DNA of 64,000 nucleotides from Conexibacter sp. CPCC 205762 (GTDB taxonomy: Bacteria; Actinomycetota; Thermoleophilia; Solirubrobacterales; Solirubrobacteraceae): NCBI RefSeq assembly GCF_030646155.1, contig NZ_JAUTDN010000005.1:62001-126000 (forward strand), given 5' to 3'. Below the pieces are notes generated by a model. That model did not search any database and was not told the origin of the DNA. It was given only the letters and a program-made list of their open reading frames with translations. Position numbers and translations under genes: made by a program. Numbering within the stretch: the first letter of the stretch is position 1; every line of letters starts with the position of its first letter. Shown piece after piece: positions 17,304 through 27,312 of the stretch.

Positions 17304-17310
17304 GGCAGCC

Positions 17311-17937
17311 CTACGCGACCGCGTCCTCGGCGGCCCGCTCGCGCTCGCGCAGGATCTTCATCGCCTGCTTGCGCTCCGAGCGCGAGGTGCGGTCGAGGAT
17401 CAGGACGCCGTCGAGGTGGTCCATCTCGTGCTGGATCACGCGCGCCTCGAGGCCGCTCGCCTCGACCGTGATCCGCTCGCCCTGCTCGTCCTGCGCGCTG
17501 ACGCGCACGTTGACGGGGCGCTCGACCTCGACCAGCACGCCCTGGAGGCTGAGGCAGCCCTCCTCGACCGTCTCCAGCTCCTCCCCGGACCACTCCAGCT
17601 GCGGATTCACGAGCGCTATCACCGGCGAGTCCTGCTCGACGCGATAGACGAGCACGCGGTTGAGCTTGCCGAGCTGCGTCGCCGCCAGGCCGATCCCGAG
17701 CGAGTCGTTCATGATCTCGCCCATCCCCTCGATCTGGGCGCGCAGGTCGTCGTCGAACTGCGTCACGACCATCGCCTTGCTCTTCAGCACGGGATCGCCG
17801 AACTGGCGCACGTATCTGATCGCCTCGTTGCGGCGGGCGGCTGTCTCGGGGTCGAGGCGCGGGGCCTCGCCGATCTCGGTCTCGTTGTCGCTGTCGTCTC
17901 GCTCGGCCATATCGCTGCTGGAGTGTAGAGCGGTCAT
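17311..17937 (-). CDS. def: Peptide deformylase
   Basis: It removes the formyl group from nascent N-termini and is a metal-dependent cytosolic enzyme. The three family motifs are present: GIGLAATQLG, EEGCLSL (metal cysteine) and QHEMDHLDG (HExxH metal and catalytic residues). Two starts are possible. The ATG at 17937 overlaps the priA stop (ATGA); one nine codons later (17910) begins MAERDD. I list the longer one because of the coupling, giving 208 residues. Residues before about 30 are acidic and not conserved. Confidence 0.93.
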   Translation of the reverse strand: MTALHSSSDMAERDDSDNETEIGEAPRLDPETAARRNEAIRYVRQFGDPVLKSKAMVVTQFDDDLRAQIEGMGEIMNDSLGIGLAATQLGKLNRVLVYRVEQDSPVIALVNPQLEWSGEELETVEEGCLSLQGVLVEVERPVNVRVSAQDEQGERITVEASGLEARVIQHEMDHLDGVLILDRTSRSERKQAMKILRERERAAEDAVA

Positions 17938-20204
17938 TGCGGATCGACGTCGGCGGAGAGGCTGACGCGGCGGCCGATCGCGGTTCTCGCGACCGCGTCG
18001 ACCGCCGCCGCGACCGACTGCACCGCCGCGCGCCGCTGCGTCGCCTTGACGACCAGCTGGCTGCGCTCTCTGCCGCGCAGCCTGAACAGCGGCGCGGGGC
18101 CGAGCACCTGCGCGCCGGGCGCGTCGATCAGTCTCGCGACGGCGTCGGCGGCGGCGTGCGCGTCGCTCAGCTGCTCGGCCGAGCAGACGACCCTGATCAG
18201 CGAGGCGAACGGCGGATAGCGCAGCAGCTCGCGCCGCTGCAGCTCGCCCGCGACGAAGCCGTCGCTGTCGTGCTCGGCGGCGGCGACGATCGCGCGCTCC
18301 TCCGGCGCCAGCGTCTGCACCAGCACGCGCCCCTCGCCGTGCTGGCCGCGGCCGGCGCGGCCGGCGAGCTGGGCGATCAGCGAGAAGGTCCGCTCGTCGG
18401 CGCGGAAGTCGGGGAAGCGCAGCGTCTGGTCGGCGTCGAGCACGACCCCGAGCGTCACGTCGGGGAAGTCGTGGCCCTTGGCGACGATCTGCGTGCCGAC
18501 GAGCACGCCGGCCGGGGCGGCGTCGAACCTGCCCAGCGCCTTCGCGATCGCGCCCTTCGTCGCGGTCGTGTCGGCGTCGAGGCGGAAGACCGGGAACTGC
18601 GGGTCGCCGATCGCCTCGATCAGCTCCTGCTCGATCCGCTCGGTGCCGGCGCCGTGGCGCGCGAGCGTGACCGAGCCGCAGTCGGGGCAGCTCGACGGCA
18701 CCCGCTCGGCGTGGCCGCAGTGGTGGCAGGTGACCGCACGCTGGCTGCGGTGGAGCACGAGCGCGACATCGCACTGCGGGCACTGCCAGACCTTGCCGCA
18801 GGAGCGGCAGGAGAGGAAGTTCGACCAGCCGCGGCGGTTGACGAGCACGATCGCCTTACGGCCCGCGCGCCGCACGTCGCCGAGCGCCTCGCGCGTGACC
18901 GGGTGCAGCGGATGCTTGGCGTCGCGCATGTCGAGGATCTCGACCGGCGGCAGTGGACGGCCGTCCACGCGTCTGGAGATCCGCAGCCGCCGCAGCGCGT
19001 GGACCGACTCCGGCCGGGGCGTCGCGGAGCCGCTCAGCAGCACGGCGCCGGCGTCGTGAGCGCGGCGGGCGGCGACGCGGCGGGCGTCGTAGCGCGGGTC
19101 GCCCTCGTGCTTGTAGGCCGACTCGTGCTCCTCGTCGACGATCACCAGCCCGACCTGCTCCAGCGGCGCGAAGACGGCCGAGCGCGGCCCGACGGCGATC
19201 CGCGCCTCGCCGCGCCGCAGCCGCATCCACTCGTCGTAGCGCTCGCCCTGGCCGAGCTGCGAGTGGAGCACCGCGACGGTGTCGCCGAAGCGCGCCTCGA
19301 AGCGCGCGACGGTCTGCGGCGCGAGCGCGATCTCCGGCACGAGCACGATCACGCTTCTGCCGGTCTGCAGCGCCGCGGCGGCCGCCTGCAGGTAGACCTC
19401 GGTCTTGCCGGAGCCGGTGACGCCGTGCAGCAGGAAGCGGCGGTCGGCCGGGTTGAGCGTCCCGTCGGGCGCCTCCAGCGCGGCGATCAGCGGCTCCAGC
19501 GCGCGCTCCTGCTCGGCGGTGAGGCGCGGCGGCGTGGCGCTGGCGCGCTGGCCGATCGCAGCGTGGACCGGCCGCCGCCGCTGCTCGCGTCGCTCCAGCA
19601 GCAGCAGCCCGCGCTCGGCGAGCCGTCTGAGCGTGCCGTGGTCGGCGCCGGTCTGGGCGGCCGGCAGCGGCCCCGCCGTCTGCAGCGTCGAGAGGATCGT
19701 GTGCTGCTTGGGCGTGAGCCTGACCGGCTTGGCGGTCGTCGCCGCGCCGCTGCCGGACGCACCCGGCGCCGGCTCGCCCGGCAGCGGCGCGCCTTCGGCC
19801 GCGAGCGCGAGCGCCAGCCGCCCGCTCGCCGTCAGCTCGGCGACGAGCGCGGTGCGGCTGGAGACGCGCGGTCTCGTCGCGCGGCCGGCGCCGGGCGGCA
19901 GCACGAGCCCGAGCGCGCGCGCCGGCGTCGAGCAGTACTCCTCGGCGATCCAGTGCGCCAGCGAGACCAGCTCGGCCGGGACCCCGGGCCCCGACGCTGA
20001 GCGCGGCTGCGCGAGCTTCTCGGCCGGCACGTCGGTCGTCTCGGTCCGCTCGACGACGACGCCGACGACGTCGCGCCCGCCGAACGGCACCACCAGCACC
20101 GCCCCCGCCTCGACGTCGGACAGCTCCGGCGGCAGCAGGTAGTCGAACGGTCCGCGCAGGGCGCGCGCCGTCGTCAACGGCTCGATGCGGGCGATCGGCG
20201 GCAC
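17934..20204 (-). CDS. priA: Primosomal protein N' (PriA), replication restart helicase
   Basis: The product is 756 residues. Order: an N-terminal 3'-DNA-binding domain (FDYLLPPE near 20), a linker, then helicase domains with Walker A GVTGSGKTEV at 261-270 and the DEEH box in IVDEEHESAYKHE. A cysteine-rich insert follows (CRSCGKVWQCPQCD, CHHCGHAERVPSSCPDCG) that binds two zincs. It reloads the replisome at stalled forks. Some actinobacterial PriA proteins lack helicase residues, but the visible motifs here look intact. It is followed by def and fmt. Confidence 0.93.
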   Translation of the reverse strand: MPPIARIEPLTTARALRGPFDYLLPPELSDVEAGAVLVVPFGGRDVVGVVVERTETTDVPAEKLAQPRSASGPGVPAELVSLAHWIAEEYCSTPARALGLVLPPGAGRATRPRVSSRTALVAELTASGRLALALAAEGAPLPGEPAPGASGSGAATTAKPVRLTPKQHTILSTLQTAGPLPAAQTGADHGTLRRLAERGLLLLERREQRRRPVHAAIGQRASATPPRLTAEQERALEPLIAALEAPDGTLNPADRRFLLHGVTGSGKTEVYLQAAAAALQTGRSVIVLVPEIALAPQTVARFEARFGDTVAVLHSQLGQGERYDEWMRLRRGEARIAVGPRSAVFAPLEQVGLVIVDEEHESAYKHEGDPRYDARRVAARRAHDAGAVLLSGSATPRPESVHALRRLRISRRVDGRPLPPVEILDMRDAKHPLHPVTREALGDVRRAGRKAIVLVNRRGWSNFLSCRSCGKVWQCPQCDVALVLHRSQRAVTCHHCGHAERVPSSCPDCGSVTLARHGAGTERIEQELIEAIGDPQFPVFRLDADTTATKGAIAKALGRFDAAPAGVLVGTQIVAKGHDFPDVTLGVVLDADQTLRFPDFRADERTFSLIAQLAGRAGRGQHGEGRVLVQTLAPEERAIVAAAEHDSDGFVAGELQRRELLRYPPFASLIRVVCSAEQLSDAHAAADAVARLIDAPGAQVLGPAPLFRLRGRERSQLVVKATQRRAAVQSVAAAVDAVARTAIGRRVSLSADVDPQ

Positions 20205-20315
20205 GGGAGCAGGACCCTACGCGCGCGGGCGGGAGAACAGCAGCACGCCGCTCAAGGTAGACGCCCGTGATGAAAGCGCGATCGACCGCCGCCTGGGGCA
20301 GTACGCTCCCGCTCT

Positions 20316-20843
20316 ATGGCACTCGAGCTCCATCAGGAAGAGCACGTCATCTTCGCCGGGCACCCGTCGTGGCGGGGGACGCTCAGCTTCTACGTGCGCG
20401 GCGCGGTCATCGCGCTGATCGGCGCGGCGATCGCCGCAGCCGTCACGGCGATCGGGAGCGGATTCTCGGTCGGGGTCGTGATCGCCGTCTTCGTCGTCGT
20501 GATGGCGCTCGTGATCCTCGCGGGCTTCCTCTTCCGCTTCTCGACGACGTACACGATCACCAACCAGCGCCTGACGATCGAGCGCGGGATACTCGCGAAG
20601 CACATGCAGCAGACCCGCGTCGAGCGCGTCCAGAACGTCAACACCGACCAGACGCTGCTCGATCGCCTCCTGCGCGTCGGCCAGGTCGACTTCGACACCG
20701 CCGGCTCCGACGACTCCGACTTCACCTTCCGCGGCGTCGCCAATCCCGACCAGGTCGTGCGCGCGGTCGACAGAGCGCATCGCGACCGCGAGTCGCGCGG
20801 CGCCCGCGAGAACGACGACCCGACCATCGGCGGCGGGCTCTAG
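20316..20843 (+). CDS. PH-domain (bPH2/DUF304) membrane protein
   Basis: The product is 175 residues. A short N-terminus with EHVIFAGHPSW, two hydrophobic helices (about residues 29-50 and 51-72) and a C-terminal bPH2 domain with TYTITNQRLTIERGIL and RVERVQNVNTDQTLLDRLL are seen. This is the YdbS/YdbT-like fold found in many actinobacteria. Its role is not firmly known; membrane-associated regulation or envelope stress is suggested for relatives. It is divergent from priA, with a 111-bp gap. Confidence 0.82.
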   Translation: MALELHQEEHVIFAGHPSWRGTLSFYVRGAVIALIGAAIAAAVTAIGSGFSVGVVIAVFVVVMALVILAGFLFRFSTTYTITNQRLTIERGILAKHMQQTRVERVQNVNTDQTLLDRLLRVGQVDFDTAGSDDSDFTFRGVANPDQVVRAVDRAHRDRESRGARENDDPTIGGGL

Positions 20844-20906
20844 CGCGAGCGCCGCGGCCGCCCGGCGCGCGGGCGCGGGCGGCACGGACGCGACGCAGGG
20901 ATCCTC

Positions 20907-21680
20907 GTGCGCAGCGCGCAGATCGGCTACGAGACGGCCGTCCACGACCGCGGCGACGGGCCGGCGGTCGTGCTCGTCCACGGCACGCCGCTGGACGCCG
21001 GCAGCTGGCGCCTGATCGCGCCGGCGCTGGCGCAGGCCGGCCGGCGCGTGCTCGCCTACGACCTGCGCGGTCACGGCAGCGCCGCGCCGACGCCGCTGCC
21101 GCCCGACTACGCGCTGCTGGCGGCCGACCTCGGCCGTCTGCTGGACCTGCTCGCGATCGAGCGCGCGCACGTCGTCGGCCACTCCTTCGGCGCGCAGGTC
21201 GCGCAGACGTTCGCGCTCGAGCTGCCGGAGCGGCTCGCGTCGCTGACGATCGTCTGCGGCCGGCTGGCGCCGTTCCCGCCGTTCGAGCAGGTCGCGGCCA
21301 GAGTCGAGGCCGACGGCATCGAGCCGCTGGCGGAGGGTCTGATGGAGCGCTGGCTCGGCGCCGGCCACGTCGCCGCCGGCGGCGCCGCGATCGACTACGT
21401 GCGCGCGACGCTGGCGCGTGCCGACGCCGCCGCCTACGCGACCGCCCTGCGGATGATCGCTTCGTATGACGGCCAGCAGCGGATGGCCGAGATAGCCGCA
21501 CCGGTGACCGTCATCGCCTGCGAGCGCGACGGCGTCGCGACGCCCGAGCTGGCCCGTGAGGCGGCCGCGCTGGCGCCCTCAGGCCGCTTCGAGCTGGTGG
21601 CCGACTGCGGCCACATGCTGCCGCTCGAGCAGCCCGAGCACCTGCTCGGACTGCTCGACGGGATGCTTCCTCGCGCCTGA
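20907..21680 (+). CDS. Alpha/beta-hydrolase
   Basis: The product is 257 residues from a GTG at 20907, with AGGGA just upstream. The oxyanion region is VVLVHGTPLDAGSW. The nucleophile is S93 in GHSFG, the acid is probably the Asp in ACERDGV, and the catalytic His is in DCGHMLPLE. It resembles 3-oxoadipate enol-lactonase or peroxidase-like hydrolases, but the substrate cannot be assigned. It follows the PH-domain gene and is convergent with metK, one base apart. Confidence 0.82.
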   Translation: MRSAQIGYETAVHDRGDGPAVVLVHGTPLDAGSWRLIAPALAQAGRRVLAYDLRGHGSAAPTPLPPDYALLAADLGRLLDLLAIERAHVVGHSFGAQVAQTFALELPERLASLTIVCGRLAPFPPFEQVAARVEADGIEPLAEGLMERWLGAGHVAAGGAAIDYVRATLARADAAAYATALRMIASYDGQQRMAEIAAPVTVIACERDGVATPELAREAAALAPSGRFELVADCGHMLPLEQPEHLLGLLDGMLPRA

Positions 21681-21681
21681 G

Positions 21682-22905
21682 CTACGCGGCGGCGCTGATG
21701 CCGGCGGCGTCGCGGAGGGCGTCGGCCTTGTCCGTCTTCTCCCACGTGAAGTCGGCGTCCTCGCGGCCGAAGTGACCGTAGGCAGCCGTCTTCTGGTACA
21801 CCGGACGGTGGAGGTCGAGGTACTCGCGGAAGGCGCCCGGACGGAGGTCGAAGTGCTCGCGCACGAGCTGCTCGATCTTCGCGCGGCCGATCTTCTCGGT
21901 GCCGAACGTCTCGACCATCACCGAGACCGGGTGGGCGACGCCGATCGCGTACGCGACCTGGACCTCGGCGCGGTCGGCGAGGCCGGCGGCGACGACGTTC
22001 TTGGCGACGTAGCGGGCGGCGTACGCGGCCGAGCGGTCGACCTTCGACGGATCCTTGCCCGAGAAGGCGCCGCCGCCGTGGCGGGCAGCGCCGCCGTAGG
22101 TGTCGACGATGATCTTGCGGCCGGTGAGGCCGGCGTCGCCGACCGGGCCGCCGATCACGAAGCGACCGGTCGGGTTGACGAGGAACTCGCCGCGCAGCTT
22201 GCCCGCGTCGAACAGGTCCTTCGGCAGCACCGGCAGCACGACGTGCTCCCAGAGGTCGTCCGGGATCAGCGACTCGGCGCCCTCGGCGTGCTGGGTCGAG
22301 ATCAGCAGCTTCTCGATCTCGACCGGCTTGCCGTCGCGGTAGCGGACGGAGACCTGCGTCTTGCCGTCCGGGCGCAGGTAGTTGAGCGTGTCGTCCTTGC
22401 GGACGTCCGCGAGGCGCTTGGCGAGCTTGTGCGCCAGCGCGATCGGCAGCGGCATCAGCTCGTCGGTCTCGCGCGTGGCGTAGCCGAACATCATGCCCTG
22501 GTCGCCGGCGCCGGCGACGTCGAGCTTGTCGTCGTCGGCCGGGTCGGTGCGGGTCTCGTAGGCCTGGTCGACGCCCTGGGCGATGTCAGCCGACTGTCTG
22601 TCGATCGCGTTGAGGACGGCGACGGAGTCGGCGCTGAAGCCGAGGTTGCCGTCGACGTAGCCGATCTTCCGGATCGTCTCGCGGGCGATCTCCTGGATGT
22701 CGACGTAGGTGGAGGTCGAGATCTCACCCGAGACCACGACGAGGCCCGTGTTCACGAGCGTCTCGCACGCCACGCGGCCGTAGGGGTCGTCCTTGAGGAC
22801 GGCGTCCAGGACCCCGTCGGAGATCTGGTCGGCGATCTTGTCCGGGTGACCTTCCGTCACGGACTCCGACGTGAACAGGAACTCGTTGTCGCTAAAGGTG
22901 CTCAT
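21682..22905 (-). CDS. metK: S-adenosylmethionine synthetase
   Basis: The product is 407 residues. It makes SAM from methionine and ATP as a cytosolic tetramer. Motifs are [18 protein letters not shown] (ATP and metal binding), [12 protein letters not shown] (hexapeptide signature) and [16 protein letters not shown] (nonapeptide). The start overlaps the stop of the DUF3352 gene (ATGA). No SAM riboswitch can sit before it, because the upstream sequence is coding. It uses AGA arginine codons only rarely, unlike its upstream neighbour. Confidence 0.96.
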   Translation of the reverse strand: MSTFSDNEFLFTSESVTEGHPDKIADQISDGVLDAVLKDDPYGRVACETLVNTGLVVVSGEISTSTYVDIQEIARETIRKIGYVDGNLGFSADSVAVLNAIDRQSADIAQGVDQAYETRTDPADDDKLDVAGAGDQGMMFGYATRETDELMPLPIALAHKLAKRLADVRKDDTLNYLRPDGKTQVSVRYRDGKPVEIEKLLISTQHAEGAESLIPDDLWEHVVLPVLPKDLFDAGKLRGEFLVNPTGRFVIGGPVGDAGLTGRKIIVDTYGGAARHGGGAFSGKDPSKVDRSAAYAARYVAKNVVAAGLADRAEVQVAYAIGVAHPVSVMVETFGTEKIGRAKIEQLVREHFDLRPGAFREYLDLHRPVYQKTAAYGHFGREDADFTWEKTDKADALRDAAGISAAA

Positions 22906-24557
22906 GGGATCTCGAACGTCAGCTCCGCGGTCGATTGTGCCTTCTCGCCCGTCGAGGTGAGACCGACTGCGCGTACGCGCTGCAGATCCGCGCCGAGGCC
23001 CGAATCCGCGGTCAGTCCCAGCGGCTCGAAGAAGGTGAGAAGCTGGCTGAAGTCAAAGAAGACTATCGAGGTCAACTCTGATTGGGAATCAGGGATTACC
23101 GCCTTGTAATCCGGATTCTCGTCAATCGACCCCTGCGGTCTCAGGACGGCTGCGAGCGGCGCGGCGCCCGTGGAGAGCGCCAGCATGCCGTCTGCAAGGG
23201 CGTAGTCGAGCTCCACGCCGCCGCCCGCGTCGAGTCTGCGCGCGGCGATCCCGCCGACCGGGGCGTCGGCGAAGGCGGGCGCGGCGCCGTCCGCCGTCGC
23301 GAACAATCTCGCCAGCGCCGGCTCGAGTCTGCGCAGCCCGGCCGCGCCGGCGGCCTCGTCGCGGACCTTCGCCAGCAGCACCAGCGACGGCGTTCTGCCG
23401 ACCGGCACGATCGCGACGGCGACCTCGCCGCCGAGCAGCGGCAGCAGGTCTCTGCCGAAGTCGACGCCCTGCGCTCTCAGCGTTCTCTCCGCCGCCTGGA
23501 CCAGTCTCAGCGTCTCGGTCGCGCTGCCGCCGCCGACGCCGCCGAGGCTCAGCAGCAGCGGCGCCGCCTTCGCGAGGCCGGGGAAGCCGAGGTAGCCGAT
23601 CGTGGCGCGTGGGAGCGCCTTCATCAGCGTCGGCGCGAAGGTCGCCGGTCTGACGCGGCTGCTGGGATCGAGATCGGAGCGGATGCGGACTCTCATGCTC
23701 GTGCCGGCCGCGCTGACCGTCAGCGCGACGGCGCGCAGCGACGGCTGGTCCAGCAGCGCGCCGAGCAGACCGAGCGGGCCGCTGCGCGGCGCCAGCAGCA
23801 GCCGCACGCCGGCGACGGTCGCATAGGCGTCGAGCGCGCGGTCGGCGGGCTGGCCGGCGGTCGCGCGGCGGTAGGCGGGATCGTCGGCGAGCGTTCTGGC
23901 GCCTCTGACGCCCTCGACGCGGTCGAGCGCGCCGCGGACGGTCGCCTGCTGGCCGACGAGCAGGAACCCGTCGGCGAAGGCGGCGACGGTGCCGTTGCCG
24001 TAGCTGGAGACGGTGTGGCCGCGATAGCTGCCGCGTCTGGCCGGGCCGGCGGTGCGCGAGAGGAAGCGGCGCGCGCCGTCCTCGTCGGCGACCGCGAGCA
24101 GCAGCAGCGAACCGGCCGTGCCTCTGCCGCTCTGGGTGAAGGCCAGCGCCGCCTCGTCGCCGAGCCACGGCCGCACGTCGCGGGCGAAGTCGACCGGCTG
24201 GCCGCCGCCGCTGCCGAGCAGGCCGCCGGCCAGCTCGCCGAGCGTGCTGTCGAGGCCGGCGCGGCCGGCGAGCGTCAGTGCCTGCTGGACGGCCTCGCGG
24301 TCGCCGTCGGTCGAGAGGTGGACCCAGGCGAGCGCGTCGGCCGGCGCGAGCTGCGCGGCGCGATCGGCGGCGGGGCCGCCGCCGTCGGAGCCGCCGCCGA
24401 GCAGCACGACCGCCAGCACGACGGCGACGATCAGCGCGAGCAGGCCGGCGCCGGCGCGCCAGTCGCGCAGGACCGGCGGGAGCGGGCGTCTGGCCTGCCG
24501 CCGCGGCGCCGCCGTGCGCGGCGGCCCGGCGGGTGCTCTGCTCCTCGCGGTGCCCAT
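22902..24557 (-). CDS. DUF3352 membrane-anchored protein
   Basis: The product is 551 residues. A basic, proline-rich N-terminus (about 1-32) precedes a single helix (about 35-54) and a long extracytoplasmic region starting [16 protein letters not shown]. The repeated beta-strand patterns ([29 protein letters not shown]) match DUF3352. The function of this family is unknown. It is transcribed after der and is translationally coupled to metK. Many AGA codons are visible, in contrast to metK. Confidence 0.78.
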   Translation of the reverse strand: MGTARSRAPAGPPRTAAPRRQARRPLPPVLRDWRAGAGLLALIVAVVLAVVLLGGGSDGGGPAADRAAQLAPADALAWVHLSTDGDREAVQQALTLAGRAGLDSTLGELAGGLLGSGGGQPVDFARDVRPWLGDEAALAFTQSGRGTAGSLLLLAVADEDGARRFLSRTAGPARRGSYRGHTVSSYGNGTVAAFADGFLLVGQQATVRGALDRVEGVRGARTLADDPAYRRATAGQPADRALDAYATVAGVRLLLAPRSGPLGLLGALLDQPSLRAVALTVSAAGTSMRVRIRSDLDPSSRVRPATFAPTLMKALPRATIGYLGFPGLAKAAPLLLSLGGVGGGSATETLRLVQAAERTLRAQGVDFGRDLLPLLGGEVAVAIVPVGRTPSLVLLAKVRDEAAGAAGLRRLEPALARLFATADGAAPAFADAPVGGIAARRLDAGGGVELDYALADGMLALSTGAAPLAAVLRPQGSIDENPDYKAVIPDSQSELTSIVFFDFSQLLTFFEPLGLTADSGLGADLQRVRAVGLTSTGEKAQSTAELTFEIP

Positions 24558-24641
24558 CGGCCGGCGAGTCTGCCAGACGGCGCGGCGCGCCGCGTCAGCC
24601 CGCCGCGCGGCGGCCGTCGGGAGGCGGCGTCGGCGACTGCG

Positions 24642-26072
24642 TCAGGCGAACGAGTCGTCGCCGTCGAGCGCGTCGAAGGTGCCGCCGGCCGCTTCCTCGC
24701 GGGCTCTGGCGCGGTCGCGCCGGCTCTCGCCGCGGGCCGGGCGGCCCTGTCTCTCGCCGCGCCGCTCGCGCCGCTCGACGAAGTCGATGATCAGCGGGAT
24801 CCCCTCCATCCGGTAGCGCTCGCGGAGGCGGTTCTCGATGAAGTAGGCGTAGTCGCGCGTAACGCGGTTGCGCGAGTTGATCTGGATCGAGAAGCGCGGC
24901 GGCCGCTCGCTCGTCTGCGTCATGTAGATCAGCTTGAGGCGGTGGTTCTGCTTCGCCGGCGGCTGACGGATCTCCTGGATGTCGGAGAGGAAGCGGTTCA
25001 GCTGCGGCGTCGGGATGCGGCCGGAGGTGCGGTCGGCGAGCGCGACCGCCTCCGTCAGCAGGCGGTGGATGTGACGGCCGGTGAGCGCGCTGGTCGTCAG
25101 CACGCGCGGGCGCAGCCGCAGCTTCTGGTTGACGCGGGCGCGCTCGTGGTCGAGGTCGAACTCAGGCTCGTCCTCGCCGCCGGTCAGGTCCCACTTGTTC
25201 AGCACCAGCGCGGTCGCGCAGCCCGACTGCATCGCCAGCTCGGCGATCCGCAGGTCCTGCGCGGTGACGCCCTCCTGCGCGTCGCAGACGACGAGCGCCA
25301 CGTCGGCCCGCTCGGCGGCGCGCCGCGAGCGCAGCGCGGTGTAGTACTCGACCGAGTCGCCGACCTTCGCCTGGCGGCGCATGCCGGCGGTGTCGACGAG
25401 GATCAGTCTGCGGTCCTCGAACGTGAACGGCAGGTCGATCGCGTCGCGCGTGGTGCCGGCGACGTCGGAGACGATCACGCGGTCGTTGCCGAGGATCTTG
25501 TTGACGATGCTCGACTTGCCGACGTTCGGGCGGCCGATCAGCGCGAGCCGGACGAGGTCCTCGTCCTCCTGCAGATCGTCCTCGTCGGGCAGGTGCTCGA
25601 CGACGCGGTCGAGCAGGTCGCCGGTGCCGAGGCCCTGGACGGCCGAGACCGCCGTCGGCTCGCCGAAGCCGAGCGCGTAGAACTCGGCCGCGAGCACGAG
25701 GTCCTTGACGGAGTCGATCTTGTTGGCAGCGAGGATCACCGGAACTCTGCCGCGCCGCAGCAGGTCGGCCATCTCCTCGTCGCCGGGGCGGATGCCGGAC
25801 TGCGCGTCGACGACGAACAGCGCCAGCTGCGCGTCGGCGAGCGCGGCTCTCGCCTGCTCCTGGATCGACCGCTGCATCTCGTTGCGGTCGTCGAGGTCGA
25901 CGCCGCCGGTGTCGATCAGGATGAATCTGCGCCCGTTCCACTCCGTCGGGAGCTCCTTGCGGTCGCGCGTGACGCCGGGCCGCTCGTGCACGACCGCCTC
26001 GCGCGTCTGCGTGAGGCGGTTGACCAGCGACGACTTGCCGACGTTGGGGTAGCCGACGACGGCGACCTTCAT
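24642..26072 (-). CDS. der: Ribosome-assembly GTPase Der (EngA)
   Basis: The product is 476 residues. Two tandem G domains are visible. The first has [13 protein letters not shown] and NKID; the second has [13 protein letters not shown] and NKWD. A C-terminal KH-like domain ([17 protein letters not shown]) and a basic tail follow. It acts in 50S subunit maturation and is normally essential. Its ATG overlaps the stop of the upstream vapC toxin gene (ATGA), so expression is at least partly tied to that toxin-antitoxin unit. Confidence 0.96.
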   Translation of the reverse strand: MKVAVVGYPNVGKSSLVNRLTQTREAVVHERPGVTRDRKELPTEWNGRRFILIDTGGVDLDDRNEMQRSIQEQARAALADAQLALFVVDAQSGIRPGDEEMADLLRRGRVPVILAANKIDSVKDLVLAAEFYALGFGEPTAVSAVQGLGTGDLLDRVVEHLPDEDDLQEDEDLVRLALIGRPNVGKSSIVNKILGNDRVIVSDVAGTTRDAIDLPFTFEDRRLILVDTAGMRRQAKVGDSVEYYTALRSRRAAERADVALVVCDAQEGVTAQDLRIAELAMQSGCATALVLNKWDLTGGEDEPEFDLDHERARVNQKLRLRPRVLTTSALTGRHIHRLLTEAVALADRTSGRIPTPQLNRFLSDIQEIRQPPAKQNHRLKLIYMTQTSERPPRFSIQINSRNRVTRDYAYFIENRLRERYRMEGIPLIIDFVERRERRGERQGRPARGESRRDRARAREEAAGGTFDALDGDDSFA

Positions 26073-26464
26073 ACGGTGCTCCTCAGATCGATCACTTCGA
26101 TGCCGGGCGCGTCCATGCGGACGATCTCCGGGTCACCGGTGTAGATGGCGGTTCTGTGACGCCGCGCGGTCGCGACGCAGAACGCATCAGCATAGGAGAG
26201 ACCGCCGCCGGCCTTGATCTCGGCGGCTGCCATCACGAGCGGCGGGTCCGGCGTCTCGACGCGCACGCGGCGCTGGATCGCCTCGATCGCCACCCGCGCC
26301 TGCGGCTCGCCGCGGCGGCGCATCGTCTGGTAGTAGACCTCGCCGAGGTTGATCCACGACATGACGGCCGCTCCGTCGTCGATGACGGCGGCGACACGGG
26401 TCGCGGCGGGCTCGTCGTCGAGCAGCGCCATCAACGCCCAGCTATCGAGCGTGGCGCGCAGCAT
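26069..26464 (-). CDS. vapC: VapC-type PIN-domain toxin
   Basis: The product is 131 residues, typical for VapC ribonucleases, which cleave tRNA or rRNA. The acidic PIN residues are visible: the Asp in [10 protein letters not shown], the Glu in NLGEVYY, and the Asp residues in SYADAFCVA and TGDPEI, so it looks catalytically intact. It starts 23 bases inside the antitoxin gene and its stop overlaps the der start. The antitoxin is AbrB-like. Base composition is slightly less extreme than in der. Confidence 0.88.
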   Translation of the reverse strand: MLRATLDSWALMALLDDEPAATRVAAVIDDGAAVMSWINLGEVYYQTMRRRGEPQARVAIEAIQRRVRVETPDPPLVMAAAEIKAGGGLSYADAFCVATARRHRTAIYTGDPEIVRMDAPGIEVIDLRSTV

Positions 26465-26729
26465 CGCGAATCTCCAGTTCCGCCTCGCGGAGCGCGTCGT
26501 GCGCGATCTCCCAGCGGTGCTCGGCCTCGACGGCGCGCGTCAGCGGAACCGGATCGCCGTCGTCGCGCAGCAGGCCGCGCAACTCGACGAAGACAGGGTC
26601 GGCGCGGCGGATGCGGATCTCGCCGTCGGCCTCCTCGACGTGCACCTCGTCGCCGGGATGGATCCCGAGGCGTTCGCGCACGGCTTTCGGCAGGACGACC
26701 TGTCCCTTCGGTCCCACCTTGTAAGTCAT
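26442..26729 (-). CDS. vapB: AbrB/MazE-type antitoxin
   Basis: The product is 95 residues. The first 45 form a SpoVT-AbrB swapped-hairpin DNA-binding domain (KVGPKGQVVLPKAVRERLGI, then GDEVHVEEADGEIRI). The rest is acidic and helical, as expected for the part that caps the toxin. It should neutralise the overlapping PIN toxin and repress the operon. A TATACT box seven bases before the ATG suggests its own promoter and a leaderless message. Confidence 0.88.
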   Translation of the reverse strand: MTYKVGPKGQVVLPKAVRERLGIHPGDEVHVEEADGEIRIRRADPVFVELRGLLRDDGDPVPLTRAVEAEHRWEIAHDALREAELEIRDAARHAR

Positions 26730-26736
26730 ACCGGCG

Positions 26737-26742
26737 AGTATA
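26737..26742 (-). promoter_or_regulatory. Predicted -10 box of the vapBC-der unit
   Basis: On the minus strand TATACT lies seven bases before the vapB ATG (26729). It is the best -10 match near this junction and would place transcription start at or next to the ATG. No good -35 is seen. It falls in the 28-bp gap after the secreted-protein gene. Confidence 0.5.
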
Positions 26743-26757
26743 ACCGCAGAAGCCCCG

Positions 26758-27312
26758 CTAGCGCGGGCCGGCGGCGAGGGCGCTGTTGGCGATCGCGACG
26801 AGCTTCTGCTTGTCGGTGCCGCTGCCGGCGGCGCGGAACTGGACGTCGTAGAGGACGTCTCTGAGCTTCCACTGGATCTCCGGCGGCGAGCAGGAGGCCC
26901 CGCAGGTGGAGGGCTTGTAGCGGCCGATCACGCCGCCGTGCAGTCTGACGCGGCTTCTGAACGCCAGTCTGCCGCCGCGGGTGCCGGTGAACTGGCCGAC
27001 GAAGCAGGCGTTGGCGCCGCCGCAGCGGGGGCCGATGCCGAGCGAGATCTGCCAGCCGGGCCTGTTGGCCGACCACTTCTGCTCGATCCCGTGGCCGTTG
27101 GGGACGTCGATCAGGACCTCGTCGGGCAGCAGCACGGGCACGGTCGTGTGGCGCTCGATCGCGGCGATCTGGCGTCTCAGCCCTCTCGCGAGCGCGAATC
27201 TGCGGATCGCCGCTCTCGACGCCGCCGCGGAGGCGGCGAGCGGGGCGACGGCGGTCGCGGTCAGCGCGGCGGAGGCGGTGACGGCGGTGATGAGTGCGGC
27301 GGTTCGGCGCAT
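26758..27312 (-). CDS. Secreted protein of unknown function with four cysteines
   Basis: The product is 184 residues starting at an ATG that shares a base with the cmk stop (TGATG). A clear Sec signal peptide (MRRTAALITAVTASAALTAT, then APLAASA) precedes a mature domain with two cysteine pairs, PRCGGANACF and STCGASCSPP, that could form disulfides. I do not recognise a family. It separates cmk from the vapBC-der unit, genes that are usually adjacent in this cluster, so it may be a lineage-specific insertion. Confidence 0.7.
   Translation of the reverse strand: MRRTAALITAVTASAALTATAVAPLAASAAASRAAIRRFALARGLRRQIAAIERHTTVPVLLPDEVLIDVPNGHGIEQKWSANRPGWQISLGIGPRCGGANACFVGQFTGTRGGRLAFRSRVRLHGGVIGRYKPSTCGASCSPPEIQWKLRDVLYDVQFRAAGSGTDKQKLVAIANSALAAGPR

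Noticed and set aside
24558-24641. GC-rich dyads between der and the DUF3352 gene
   Set aside because: Several short GCGC-type pairings are possible, as in any such sequence; none is long or unique enough to call a terminator.
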